Below, one piece after another: positions 55,601 through 64,000 of a DNA stretch of 64,000 bases. The translations under genes and the position numbers were made by a program. How positions within the stretch are numbered: position 1 is the first letter of the stretch; each line of letters starts with the position of its first letter. The notes below the pieces were generated by a model. The model had not been told where the DNA came from. It saw nothing but the letters and a program-made list of their open reading frames with translations, and ran no database searches. Source of the DNA: Bufo bufo (Eukaryota > Chordata > Amphibia > Anura > Bufonidae); NCBI RefSeq assembly GCF_905171765.1, contig NC_053391.1:193202559-193266558 (forward strand), given 5' to 3'.

Positions 55601-55944
55601 CGGCCTGTGTCCCGCGCTGTACGGCTCGGGCGGCGAGCGCGATGACATCATCGCTCCGCCTGCACCGGCCTCTGATAGGCTACAGGCCTAGTGCCTGTAG
55701 TCTATCAGAGGAATGGGCAAGGGAGACGACTCTCCCCTGCTCCATTCATCTGTATCGCTGTCCTGAGGACGGCGATACAGATGAATATGGAGATGAGCGC
55801 TTCCACAATGGAAGCGCTCATCTCCACTCCTACCCGGCTGCTGCCACATTCATTTAAAATAAAAAAAAGGCTGATTGTGTTCGGCCCGGCCCACCAGGCG
55901 GCCCGGCCCACCGGGCAAATGCCCGGTCTGCCCTATGGCCGGCC
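52674..55944 (-). mobile_element. hAT-like element swollen by a minisatellite
   Basis: Left end CAGGGCCGGACTGGGACAAA. The right end near CCTATGGCCGGCCCGG is degenerate, and the target duplication is obscured by a G-run. Read on the minus strand it has the same body as 26747: GGCCTGTAGCCTATCAGAGG, GATGACATCATCGC, GATGCAGGCC, the array, and then CTCTGCAGAGACGTGAGATG and ACATCTACATCAAAGGAGAC near the 52.7-kb end. Several nearby words match 32.2-32.3 kb closely. No transposase. Confidence 0.75.
54000..55510. repeat. Minisatellite of about 55-60 bp
   Basis: Units GTGCCAGTATATAGGGCCCC, ATAGTGCTTCCCCTCTTCTC and CATAGTGCCCCCCCATATT, about 25 copies. It is open in all three minus-strand frames (up to 449 codons), a property of the repeat and not evidence of a gene. 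Confidence 0.92.
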
Positions 55945-57207
55945 CGGGGGGGGGGGGGGGGGCACGGTGAGAGAACGGGAACCGATCTGAAAAAGAAAAG
56001 CGCCCTGACATCTACTAATCATGCCCTAGACTGCTAGGTACTAATATTGTAACGTCAAGACCAGTGAAAGTTCCTCTTTAAGGAATTCTTGAATTCTTGA
56101 TAGAGATCTTACATCTGGTGCCATGGAACCACATTGCAATGTCATCACAAACATGGACAACTAAAAGACTAAAAAACAGGGGGTTGATAAATATAGGAGA
56201 GCTCGACTAGCCTAGGGCACTTTCCTGCTGCCATTATTATTTTAATTGAATTTTACCCATGGCGTTCTCTTAGTTAGATTAATCAGATATGTCAATGTCT
56301 TGCCTTTTTGCTGTTGTGTCTTTTCAAACTACGAACAGCTATTTAAAGTTTAATTCCAATTTTACTGAGGGAACTAACTGGCTCTAATACTTTTAAGTCA
56401 GCCATGCGGAAAAGGCTTGGAGCATAAACAGTAGCAGAAAAAATGGATGAAAGATTCCCTGGTGCTCGTAGAATTTGTTCATATGACGAATGTTCAGTCA
56501 TCCTTCTCCTGATCCCATTCGAGCTAATCTTTTAAAGTATTTTTGCTTTCACTGGCGTGAAATGCGTGTGTCTTCTACAGAAATTCAAAGAATTCACTTT
56601 TTTGTTAGATCATTAGAATTTCTGCTCAAGGGTAATTGGGTTACAGCCTAGTCAATTATTATACTCTATATCAGCTATTTGTAAATTATCCACATGGGCT
56701 ACAGTCTCTGTAAGAAGGGCCTTTGTCTGGTTCAATGTGCAATATTGAACCCTGTCACCTAGAAGAATGCCTGTAATCGTGTTTGGGTGATCCGTTATAC
56801 AGGCAATTGAACTGTGCAATGTACAAAAAGCCAAGCTGGCAGTGAACATGTTACCGTAACGGTATTCCTTAGAAACTAAGTCAGATGTCACATTATCCAG
56901 AATACAAGTCACTCCATATGGCTGTGAACTATTACAGAGGGAGCCAGAAAAAGCCTCCACAATCCACATGCAAAAGCTTACTGACCTGAATGATATAAAT
57001 ATAAAATATGTATGAAATCTAGCTAGAGCTGGAGATGAACATATTCATGTATTTAGTTTTTTTTTATCATTGTGTTCTTAGTTTAATTTAAAGAGACCTT
57101 ATCTCTCGCATCTTGTCACCTATGTGACATCTGTTTTAGATGTCCCAGAAGAAAAACCTGTGTATCCAGCACTGAACAGTTACAAAGGAGTGCTATGAAA
57201 ACAGCGG
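55945..57207. other. Apparently unique DNA
   Basis: A G-run of about 18 at 55945-55962. The rest (56000-57180) is non-repetitive AT-moderate sequence with no transposon ends. See the separate entry for one open frame. Confidence 0.5.
56652..56969 (-). other. Unidentified 105-codon open frame
   Basis: Minus-strand frame with seven Cys and three N-glycosylation sequons (NSS, NVT, NQT). Its composition is more protein-like than most frames here and vaguely recalls an envelope or secreted glycoprotein fragment of an endogenous retrovirus. No fusion peptide, transmembrane segment or neighbouring gag/pol was found. I do not recognise the family, and a chance open frame is quite possible. Confidence 0.2.
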
Positions 57208-57466
57208 CGGATTAGCAATAGACGTTACAGGGAAGTTTCCAGGTGGGCCGTTGCCCAGAGCGCTGCCTGAGCCCACCTCACAGCCGCCAGTGGAAGTTTT
57301 TGGGGATGTATTTTGTGCTTCTGGCAGTATTTTGTGATGGACTGTGGTATTTGGCTCTGTTCGGGAGGTATAATGTGCCTCAATATGGTATTTCTGGCCC
57401 TGCCTTCCATCAATTTGGACCCAACTAAAAAACAGGGCCACTTTTAGCATTTTTTCCAGGGCGTGG
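57208..57466. mobile_element. hAT MITE, relative of the 7322 copy
   Basis: CAGCGGCGGATTAGCAATAG, then GGAAGTTTCCAGGTGGGCC, GATGGACTGTGG and TGGCCCTGCCTTCCATCAAT in the same order as at 7322-7589. It stops at TTTTTTCCAGGGC, about 24 bp short of the expected right end, so that end is lost. It carries a small insertion (CTTCTGGCAGTATTTTGTG) not in the other copy. Confidence 0.8.
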
Positions 57467-57469
57467 ACG

Positions 57470-58660
57470 TACAATGCAGCAAGTGAACAGTCAGTTCTTG
57501 AAGGTGATGTCTTGGATGCAGGAAAAACAGGCAAGCATAAGGCTCTAAGCAACTTTGACAAGAGCCAAATTGTGATGGCTAAAAAACCGGGTCAGATACC
57601 TCCAACAAGACAAGTCATGTAGGGTGTTCCTAGTATGTTGTGGTTAATAACTAAATTAGATAGAAGTTGGTTGATGGTTGAACAGCAGTTGAAGAAGTGA
57701 ATGTTCATTTTGCACATTTCAGTTCATATTGTCCATTACAGTTGTTCAAAGTACCCATACACATTCTTTCAAAGAAAGATCTTTAGTTCCTGAAAAATCT
57801 TTCTTTGAACGATCGGACAAAAATATTAAACATGGCTGACTTCTTTTCATACGATAATAGTCTGTCATCGGTCAGCTAAAATGATAGTTTGTTGTTAAAT
57901 TTCACCCAATAAACATTTGTTCTGGTTGGAAATGTCCATTTTAATCAACTTTAGATTAATGTGCATGGGCCCCTTAACAAAAAAGGTCTAAAGAAGAATA
58001 ACCAGTGAACCAGCAACAGGGTAAAGGGCGTCCAAGGTTCAATAATGTGTGTGGGTGTGAAAACTAACCTTTCTGGTCCAGTCCCACAGAAGAGATACTG
58101 TAGTACAAATTGATGTAAAAGTTAATGTTGGCTATGATAGATGTGTATGATAACACACACTGGATTACAGCTTGATGAGTATGGCGCTATGTAGTCTAAA
58201 ACTGTTACAGTGGCCATGTTGACCCCAGTTGACTGTTAAAAGTGCCTACAATGGGCAGGTGAGCATGGGAACTTGACCATGTAGTTATCTGGGAAGAGAT
58301 AACACCAGGATGCCCTATGGGAAGAATAAAAGACTGAGGAGGAAGTTTGAATGTATTTCCTAATGGAAGTGGCCTCATTCAGCAATATACTGTTATAAGC
58401 CCTGCAACATTGCAAAAATTGTTCAGAAATGGTTTGAGGAATATGTTAAAGAGTTGATTTGTTCTCAAACTCCCTAGATATCAATCAAATTGACTGTCAA
58501 TGAGATGTGCTACAAAAATAAGTCTCCATGGATCCATGAAGGCCTCACTTTGCAACCGACAGGACTGCTAATGGTTTGGTGCTAGATACTGCAAGAACTA
58601 TACAGAGGTCTTTTGGAATCCATGCCTTGATGAGTTAGAACTGTTCAGGGGATACAATAC
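57470..58660 (+). pseudogene. Decayed Tc1-like transposase
   Basis: Strongly degenerate. Recognisable at DNA level by AACTTTGACAAGAGCCAAAT, TGTGATGGCTAAAAAACCGG, AACCAGCAACAGGG, AAAAGTGCCTACAATGGGCA, GTGAGCATGGGAACTTGACC, ACACCAGGATGCCCTATGGG and ATGGATCCATGAAGGCCTCA. These occur in the order of a Tc1 gene: N-terminal helix-turn-helix, then catalytic region, then the C-terminal GTCTTTTGGAATCCATGCCT. Many stops and deletions. A MITE splits it at 57747. Confidence 0.75.
57747..57976. mobile_element. MITE nested in the Tc1 relic
   Basis: Inverted ends AAGTACCCATACACATT and, complemented, TAAGGGGCCCATGCACATT, with an inner hairpin CTTTCAAAGAAAGATC. Tc1 words lie on both sides (CAAGTCATGTAGGGTGTTCC before, AAAAAAGGTCTAAAGAAG after). 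Target duplication not clear. Confidence 0.7.
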
Positions 58661-58898
58661 ATAAAATAGGTTGAAAAGTGGGCTTGGTTAGCTATATTAA
58701 TTACGACTGCGTCTAGTTGCAAAAAAGAAGCAATCTTACTCCAGTATGTGACATAAAAACTAAAGTAACATCTTAGAAAAGTATTATGTATAAAGATGCA
58801 ACAAAGTTATCAAATAATGTGCAATATTTGATAAATTTTGGGAAAATTTTGGCAATGCAGACCCAAAATTCAATGGCCACTTGAGGTAGTGCCAGATA
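58661..58898. other. No gene recognised
   Basis: Short spacer between two Tc1-family relics, nothing supported. Confidence 0.5.
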
Positions 58899-59260
58899 TA
58901 CACTGACCAAAATTCAAATGCAACACTTTTGGTTTTGCTCCCATTTTGCATGAGCTAAACTCAAAGATCTGAAACATTTTCTACATACACAAAGGCCTTT
59001 TATTGTGGGCAGTCTAAGACACTCCTGGGCAATATTCATGCTGTCTAATCAGCACCTTGATATGCCACACCTGTGAGATGGGATGGATTATCTCGGCAAA
59101 GGAGAAGTGCTCACTAACACAGATTTAGACAGATTTGTGAATAATATTTGAGAGTAATGGGTCTTTTGTGTATGTAAAAAATGTTTCATATCTTTGAGTT
59201 CAGCTCATGCAAAATGGGAGCAAAACTGAAAGTGTTGCGTTTATATTTTTGGTCAGTGTA
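58899..59260. mobile_element. Tc1/mariner MITE, 362 bp
   Basis: TACACTGACCAAAATTCAAA at the left; the complement of the right end is TACACTGACCAAAAATATAA. The flanking TA fits the Tc1/mariner TA duplication. The inverted repeats extend about 95 bp, with TTTTGCTCCCATTTTGCATG in both. It is an internally deleted derivative with no transposase left. Confidence 0.9.
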
Positions 59261-59544
59261 TCTTTATATGTGGATTAAAGTTAAATAACATTAATGCTTA
59301 TGAAAATGCGTAGAAGTCTGGGTCTCACTCCCCTTTTCCAAAATTCACCCCACCCATCCCTTGGTTGAACTTGATGGATTTATGTATTTTTTCAATCGTA
59401 TTGTACTGTATCTGAGTTAAAGCCTCTTTTATAATATAGAGCTGCATCCATTTGGGCAGGCTTCACAGTTCGCACAGCTTGCTCTATCAGTGTTTGCATG
59501 GAGCTTTCTTGTACTATGTACTGTACATTATCTCTCCAATTGCA
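59261..59544. other. No gene recognised
   Basis: Short unique spacer. Confidence 0.5.
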
Positions 59545-59548
59545 TTAA

Positions 59549-60283
59549 AGGGATTCTGTCATCAGATTTTACCCCTATAACCTAAACATATGCTCATGTC
59601 CAGACTAATAAGAAGAATCCTAAGATGGCCTAATTAAACCTCACTGTGGCTCTATTTGCCCAAAAAGCAGGTTTTTATAACCTGTCAATCACTTACTTAA
59701 GGTGCCCAAGGGGAGGTCTGTTAATACAGGGTGCCCGCCCTCACCACTCGTAGTCCGGTGCCCAGCGCCGCCTTCCCTGTCTTCAGCGCCGCCTTCTACA
59801 GCTCAGCGCCGCCTCCGCAATCCTCCCCGTCCCTCTGCCAGATCCCGCGCCTGCGCACTAGGCTCAACCTGATGCGCCCGTGTGGACTCCTGGCAGTGGC
59901 TTCGTTGAGCGAAGTGCGCATGCGCGGGCCTGATGCGCACTTCACTGATATGACCTGCAGATTGGCTGAGCCTAGTGCGCAGACACGGGATCTGGCAGAG
60001 GGACTGGGAGGATTGCGGAGGCGGAGCTGAGCTGTAGAAGGCGGCGCTGAAGACAGGGAAGGCGGCGCTGGGCACCGGACGGCGAGGGGTGTGGGCGGGC
60101 ACCCTGTATTAACGGACATCCCCTTGGGCACCTTAAGTAAGTGATTGACAGGTTATAAAAAACAGTTTTTTGGGCAAATAGAGCAACAGTGAGGTTTATA
60201 AGGCCAACTTAGGATTCTTCTTATTAGTCTGGACATGAGCATATGTTTAGGTTATAGGGGTAAAATATGATGACAGAATCCCT
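59549..60283. mobile_element. TTAA foldback, 735 bp, nearly one palindrome
   Basis: TTAA on both sides (59545-59548, 60284-60287). Arms AGGGATTCTGTCATCA, ATAACCTAAACATATGCTCA and CTAATAAGAAGAATCCTAAG recur inverted with very few differences. GC-rich inner arms (GCGCCGCCTTCTACAGCTCA and its complement). The short centre is CTGGCAGTGGCTTCGTTGAG. Open frames inside are artefacts of the GC-rich palindrome. Confidence 0.92.
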
Positions 60284-60605
60284 TTAAATGCATTATAGTA
60301 GCTTAGCAAAATTGTTGTGATTTTCAACACAGTTATCAATTGTTTCACTTGGCAACCAGCAGAATTCTGATTGCAGCTGTAAATCACGTTTAGTAATGCA
60401 GTGTATTTAAAACTGTTCAACTTTTTGTGCACATTCTCATTATGTAACAGTATATTCAACAGGTGAGACAAGGCTAAATATTAAATTGCATATTTTCAAT
60501 TTGAAGGGGTTTTCTGAGATATAAGCTTTATTTCCAGGTATGTAGCTATGCAATACAGCATAAATGCTAAATCCAAGAGAGTGTAGCTATATCCAAGCGA
60601 TTATA
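60284..60605. other. No gene recognised
   Basis: Apparently unique DNA. Confidence 0.5.
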
Positions 60606-60938
60606 GGCCTTTTTACACTGGTAGATATAGCAGACAATTTTCAGGAAAAAAGCGTTCCTTCCCGGCCATCGTCTGCTCGTCAGTGAAGGAGACCACTGCA
60701 TTTACATGCAACGATTTCCTTCACAGTATGGGGAGGAGCGTTCGCTAATGCCATCGCTCATCCGCCTACACAATTATTGTTTCCCGGCAGAGGCTGTTTA
60801 GACGCTACAATCTGCTGCCGGCAAACAATGATTTAGGTGGCCACACAAACAATCATATTACCCGATGAACGAGCGAAACACATCCTACCAACTCTTGTTA
60901 GCGATTATCTGGCCGATGTTCTGCCAGTGTAAAGGGTC
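60606..60938. mobile_element. Foldback MITE, 333 bp
   Basis: GGCCTTTTTACACTGGTAGA at the left; complement of the right end AGACCCTTTACACTGGCAGA. Flanks ATA and TTA, a possible decayed TWA duplication. The centre has TGCCGGCAAACAATGATT and its mate TTGTTTCCCGGCA. Confidence 0.75.
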
Positions 60939-61453
60939 TTAAGCCATGTGAAAACATAAGATGATTTAACAATGTCAAGATGCCACCACATGTGCAATGT
61001 TCACATCAAACCAGAAATAGGGACAGTGGTAAATGATATAAAATTGCAGTGTGAAATTTATGGGTAGGCAAGGGGATGCATACTATATAGAAAGCCCATG
61101 CAGCTACTATCAAGCATTTTTGTCATGACCGTGTTAAGACAAAATGTGATCCCTTCCTCCCAGTCATAGAATCAAGTCACTGTGATAGTGATATGGTCAT
61201 TGGTGGTGAAAAGGCCAATAGAAACACCTTAATGGTTCCCTCTCTTCAATCTCCAGTGCCTTAATCACTCTTCACATTTAGGGTGGCAGGAGCTTAGAGT
61301 TCAGTAATTGACAGACATAAAATCTAACACATAGGGTGGAATTTATCATTTAGGTAATATCTGAAGTCAGTTTTGCTTGAGTCTGCATTGTCGTACTTTG
61401 TGCCACATTTATAAAATGTCACAGGTTGTTTGATAAATTTGGCTTGTCCTTAA
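60939..61453. other. No gene recognised
   Basis: Apparently unique DNA. Confidence 0.5.
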
Positions 61454-61668
61454 GGCCTCTTGCCCACAACCGTATGCCCTCCTAGATATACGGTCCCTGA
61501 ACGGGCTATTTGTCCCGGAGCGGCATTGATCATGCACATGCGAGCGCACAACATCATACATTTCAATGATGCTGTGGACGTCGGGCTGCCCGCGGGGCTG
61601 TTGTCCCGCACTCATATGATCGTACGGACCGTATATCTCGGAGGGTATACGATCGTGGGCAAGAGGCC
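61454..61668. mobile_element. Harbinger-like foldback, 215 bp
   Basis: TAA|GGCCTCTTGCCCACAACCG ... TCGTGGGCAAGAGGCC|TGA. The inverted arms extend through TATGCCCTCC/GGAGGGTATA and ATATACGGTCC/GGACCGTATAT. The 3-bp flank has one mismatch. Confidence 0.85.
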
Positions 61669-62059
61669 TGAACCTAACACTTTTGTCTAGAAAAGCTTCT
61701 CCAGTTCCACCTTCCTCCTGGAGTGAGATTGCGACTTAAAAAAAAGTTGCAATGATAAATCTGGAGTGAAACTGATCAACACAGCTAACCACACCCACCT
61801 TTTCAACGATATTACAAAACTGGATTGAGTGATGTAAAAATGCAAAAATTTGCTAAATTTTGTGCAAGTGAGTGTAAAAAGTCGCACATTTTTTCGCAAT
61901 TGCTTAGATTTTGCATAAGTGGGTGCAAAAAATTAGCAAAAGCCCTATTTTGCGACTTTTGGACGCCAGAATTCTGGAGTGAAGTATTGATAAATCAGGG
62001 CCATAAACTAGAAGGACAAAACCCCTTAATCATTGATTTCGGATGCTTCATTCAGTCCT
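61669..62059. other. No gene recognised
   Basis: Contains a self-similar stretch (GCAAAAATTTGC, GCAAAAAATTAGC words) ending in TGATAAATCAGGGCCATAAA, possibly a decayed MITE. No gene. Confidence 0.45.
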
Positions 62060-62890
62060 ATTGTCACAGGAGTATAAAATCCGGCACCTAGCCATGCAGT
62101 CTGCCTTTACGAACATTTGTGAAAGAATGGGTCGCTAAAGAGCTCACTGAATTCCAGTGTGGTCCTGTAATTGGATGCCACCATTGTAACAAGTTTGTTT
62201 GTGCGATTTCTTCCCTCCTAGATATTCCATAATCCACTGTGATTGGTATTATTGCAAAGTGGAAGCATTTAAAAATGACAGTAACTCACAAAGCCACAAA
62301 GTGGAGACCTCGTAATGTTGTAGACCGAGGTCTCCAATGACTGAGGCCATAGTGCATAACAGTCAACAACGCTCTGGTGACTTAAGAGTTGCAGAGTTCC
62401 AATCATCCTCCAGCATTAGCATCAGAGCTAAAACTATGCTCTGGGAGTTTCATGGCATGGATTTCCATGAAAATGAGACTGCATTGAAGCCTTACATCAC
62501 CAACCACAATGCCAAATATTGGATGGGGTAAGGTAAAGCACACCACCACTGGACTCTAGAGCAATGGAAACGTGTACTACTATCTGGTAGTATGATAGAT
62601 GAGTCTGGAGTTAGCGAATGCCAGGAAAATATTACCTGCCTGACTGCATTGTGCCAAATTGCAAAATTTAGTGGAGGAGGGATAATGATATTGGATCATT
62701 TCAGGGTTTGTCCTAGGTCTCTTAATTATAGCCAATGGAAATCTTAATGTAGAAGCACATGACTTGCCCACATTAGAGCCGTAACCTCATCAAATACCTT
62801 TGGGATCAACTAGAATGGAGATTGCGAACCAGACTCTCTCGTCCAACATCAGTGTCTAACCTTAACGAATCTTCACACTAATTTCACACT
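62060..62890 (+). pseudogene. Second decayed Tc1-like transposase, internally deleted
   Basis: Words in transposase order: GTGAAAGAATGGGTCGCTAA, AAAGTGGAAGCATTTAAAAA, CACAAAGTGGAGACCTCGTA, GCATTGAAGCCTTACATCAC, CCACTGGACTCTAGAGCAAT, GTGGAGGAGGGATAATGATA, ACCTTTGGGATCAACTAGAA and CTCTCGTCCAACATCAGTGT. The part between the GGTTTGTCC and CATGACTTGCCCACATTAG areas is shortened, removing most of the middle catalytic region. It belongs to a different Tc1 lineage from the 57.5-kb relic. Inactive. Confidence 0.75.
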
Positions 62891-62997
62891 GCGATTTTAT
62901 ATTATTTACCATTGTCCCTATTGCTGGTTGGATGTAAGCATTGCACACGTAGTGGCATGTTGACATTGTTAAATTATATTATGTTTTCATTTGACTT

Positions 62998-63160
62998 AAG
63001 GCCCCTTTGGCCAAGCATAGGCCGGATAGCGGCTAACAAACGTTGGTAGGACGCCGCCGATTAACCGATGAACGAGTGAAATGCGGTTAGCCCCTTCATC
63101 CGGTAATATAATCATTTGTGCAGTCACCTAAATCATCGTTGGCCAGCAGCAGATTATCCC
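62998..63160. repeat. Fragment of the 60606 MITE family, inverted
   Basis: GGATAGCGGCTAACAAACGT, TTGGTAGGACG, CGATGAACGAGTGAAATG and CACCTAAATCATCGTTGGCC match the complement of 60780-60935. Confidence 0.7.
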
Positions 63161-63164
63161 AGAA

Positions 63165-63480
63165 TAAAAAACTGACCCCAAAATGAATATAAACCTCTAA
63201 AATGACTACAGACCTAAGACCAACCTCCTTAATAAATCCATACAACAGAGTATAGATCTCCTGACTTCCTAATACTGTACATACCCCAGAAAAGGTCTAC
63301 AGACTGCAGAATAGACCACAAATAAACACAGGTCTCAAGAATGCTACAGACCCTAGCCAGACCCCTTAAATAAATATGGACCCTAAACCAGACACAATAA
63401 TAAATACACACCCCCTAAATGCCGAACCCAGACCAGGTATGCCAGAATAAACACAGATGCCAAACACACACCGCTAAAAA
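63165..63480. repeat. Degenerate minisatellite of about 30 bp
   Basis: Loose repeats of AATAAATACAGACCCTAAACCAGAC-type words (for example TAAATATGGACCCTAAACC, ATAAACACAGGTCTCAAG). About ten poorly conserved units. Confidence 0.6.
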
Positions 63481-64000
63481 TGCAGATACTTACAGCAGCT
63501 CACACTCTCCTCCACTGTAGAGTCTCATTGCTGCTCTGCCCTGTCTTTAGGACCTGACATACTTATGGTCACATGACCATATCTAGGCAGGTCCTTCAAC
63601 GGTTACTGCACACATTTATTCTATAGGGGTTATTGAACATAATAGTTTCATGCAGTTTTCTGCAATTTGCATTAAATATGCATTAAATTCCTATAACAAT
63701 TTTTTTTATAAAATCCCCCACAACAGGGACTGCATTGTTAGTAAACAAGTGGGCAAGGAAGTGGCCCAAGAGTAATTAAAAGGGGGTGGAGGGGAAACAA
63801 CACCAGGCCTTTCTATAAAACTTGCAACACAATGGGAACTGTAGGGCTCCCTTCTCTTTCATGTATGTCACTGTGGGTTAGTAAATAATTTTTATACTGT
63901 ATGTTAAAGAAAATTTTGAAAAAACAAACAAACAAAAAAACATTTTAAACTGTACTAAAATGTACGATAACACCAATCTGAAATGTATTTTACATGGTTA
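63481..64000. other. No gene recognised
   Basis: Includes TACTTACAGCAGCTCACACTC, a splice-site-like word next to the minisatellite. Otherwise AT-rich DNA without a supported feature. Confidence 0.5.

Noticed and set aside
59750..60090. CpG island or promoter
   Set aside because: The GC-rich stretch is the inner part of a TTAA-flanked palindrome, with no gene start nearby.

Overview
The window looks like intergenic or intronic DNA from a large, repeat-rich vertebrate genome, most probably an anuran amphibian (frog or toad). The reasons are the mixture of transposon types, the LINE 3' end, and the dense foldback MITEs. That assignment is from memory of these repeat families and was not tested by a search. 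I see no intact host protein-coding gene, rRNA, tRNA or CRISPR array. Nearly every long open frame is a broken transposon gene or an open frame through a tandem repeat.

Layout. 0-3 kb: AT-rich DNA with no gene. 3.1-5 kb: a 90-bp tandem array, then a truncated hAT/ZBED-like transposase. 5-9 kb: MITEs, one nested in another. 9.4-10.9 kb: a non-autonomous Helitron on the minus strand. 11-21 kb: a decayed autonomous Helitron (OTU-like cysteine peptidase, DUF6570-like region, HUH Rep, PIF1-like helicase), interrupted by a CR1/L2-clade LINE that itself carries a hAT MITE. 21-26 kb: MITE remnants and apparently unique DNA. 26.4-33.1 kb: a four-level nest, Tc1 transposase > hAT-like element > TTAA element > hAT MITE, with target-site duplications at the inner levels. 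33.4-35.1 kb: apparently unique DNA. 35.1-37.7 kb: a second non-autonomous Helitron, plus strand. 38-44.6 kb: TTAA, Harbinger-like and hAT foldbacks, one of them 2 kb long. 45.4-49.3 kb: a recent tandem duplication (about 1.55 kb per unit) full of palindromes. 49.6-56 kb: more foldbacks and two minisatellite-swollen hAT-like elements. 57-64 kb: three Tc1-family relics, foldbacks and a 735-bp TTAA palindrome.

How the parts work together. None of the transposases looks functional, so the non-autonomous copies would depend on sources elsewhere in the genome. Four insertion signatures recur: 8-bp duplications (hAT), TTA/TAA (PIF/Harbinger-like), TTAA or TTCA (piggyBac/Kolobok-like), and A|TC...CTAG|T ends without duplication (Helitron). 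Different terminal families carry the same internal modules, so ends and bodies appear to have been exchanged. The most unusual signals are the 238-bp perfect palindrome whose asymmetric centre is flipped between two tandem copies, the body shared by elements with two different sets of hAT-type ends, and the nested insertion at 26.4-33.1 kb.
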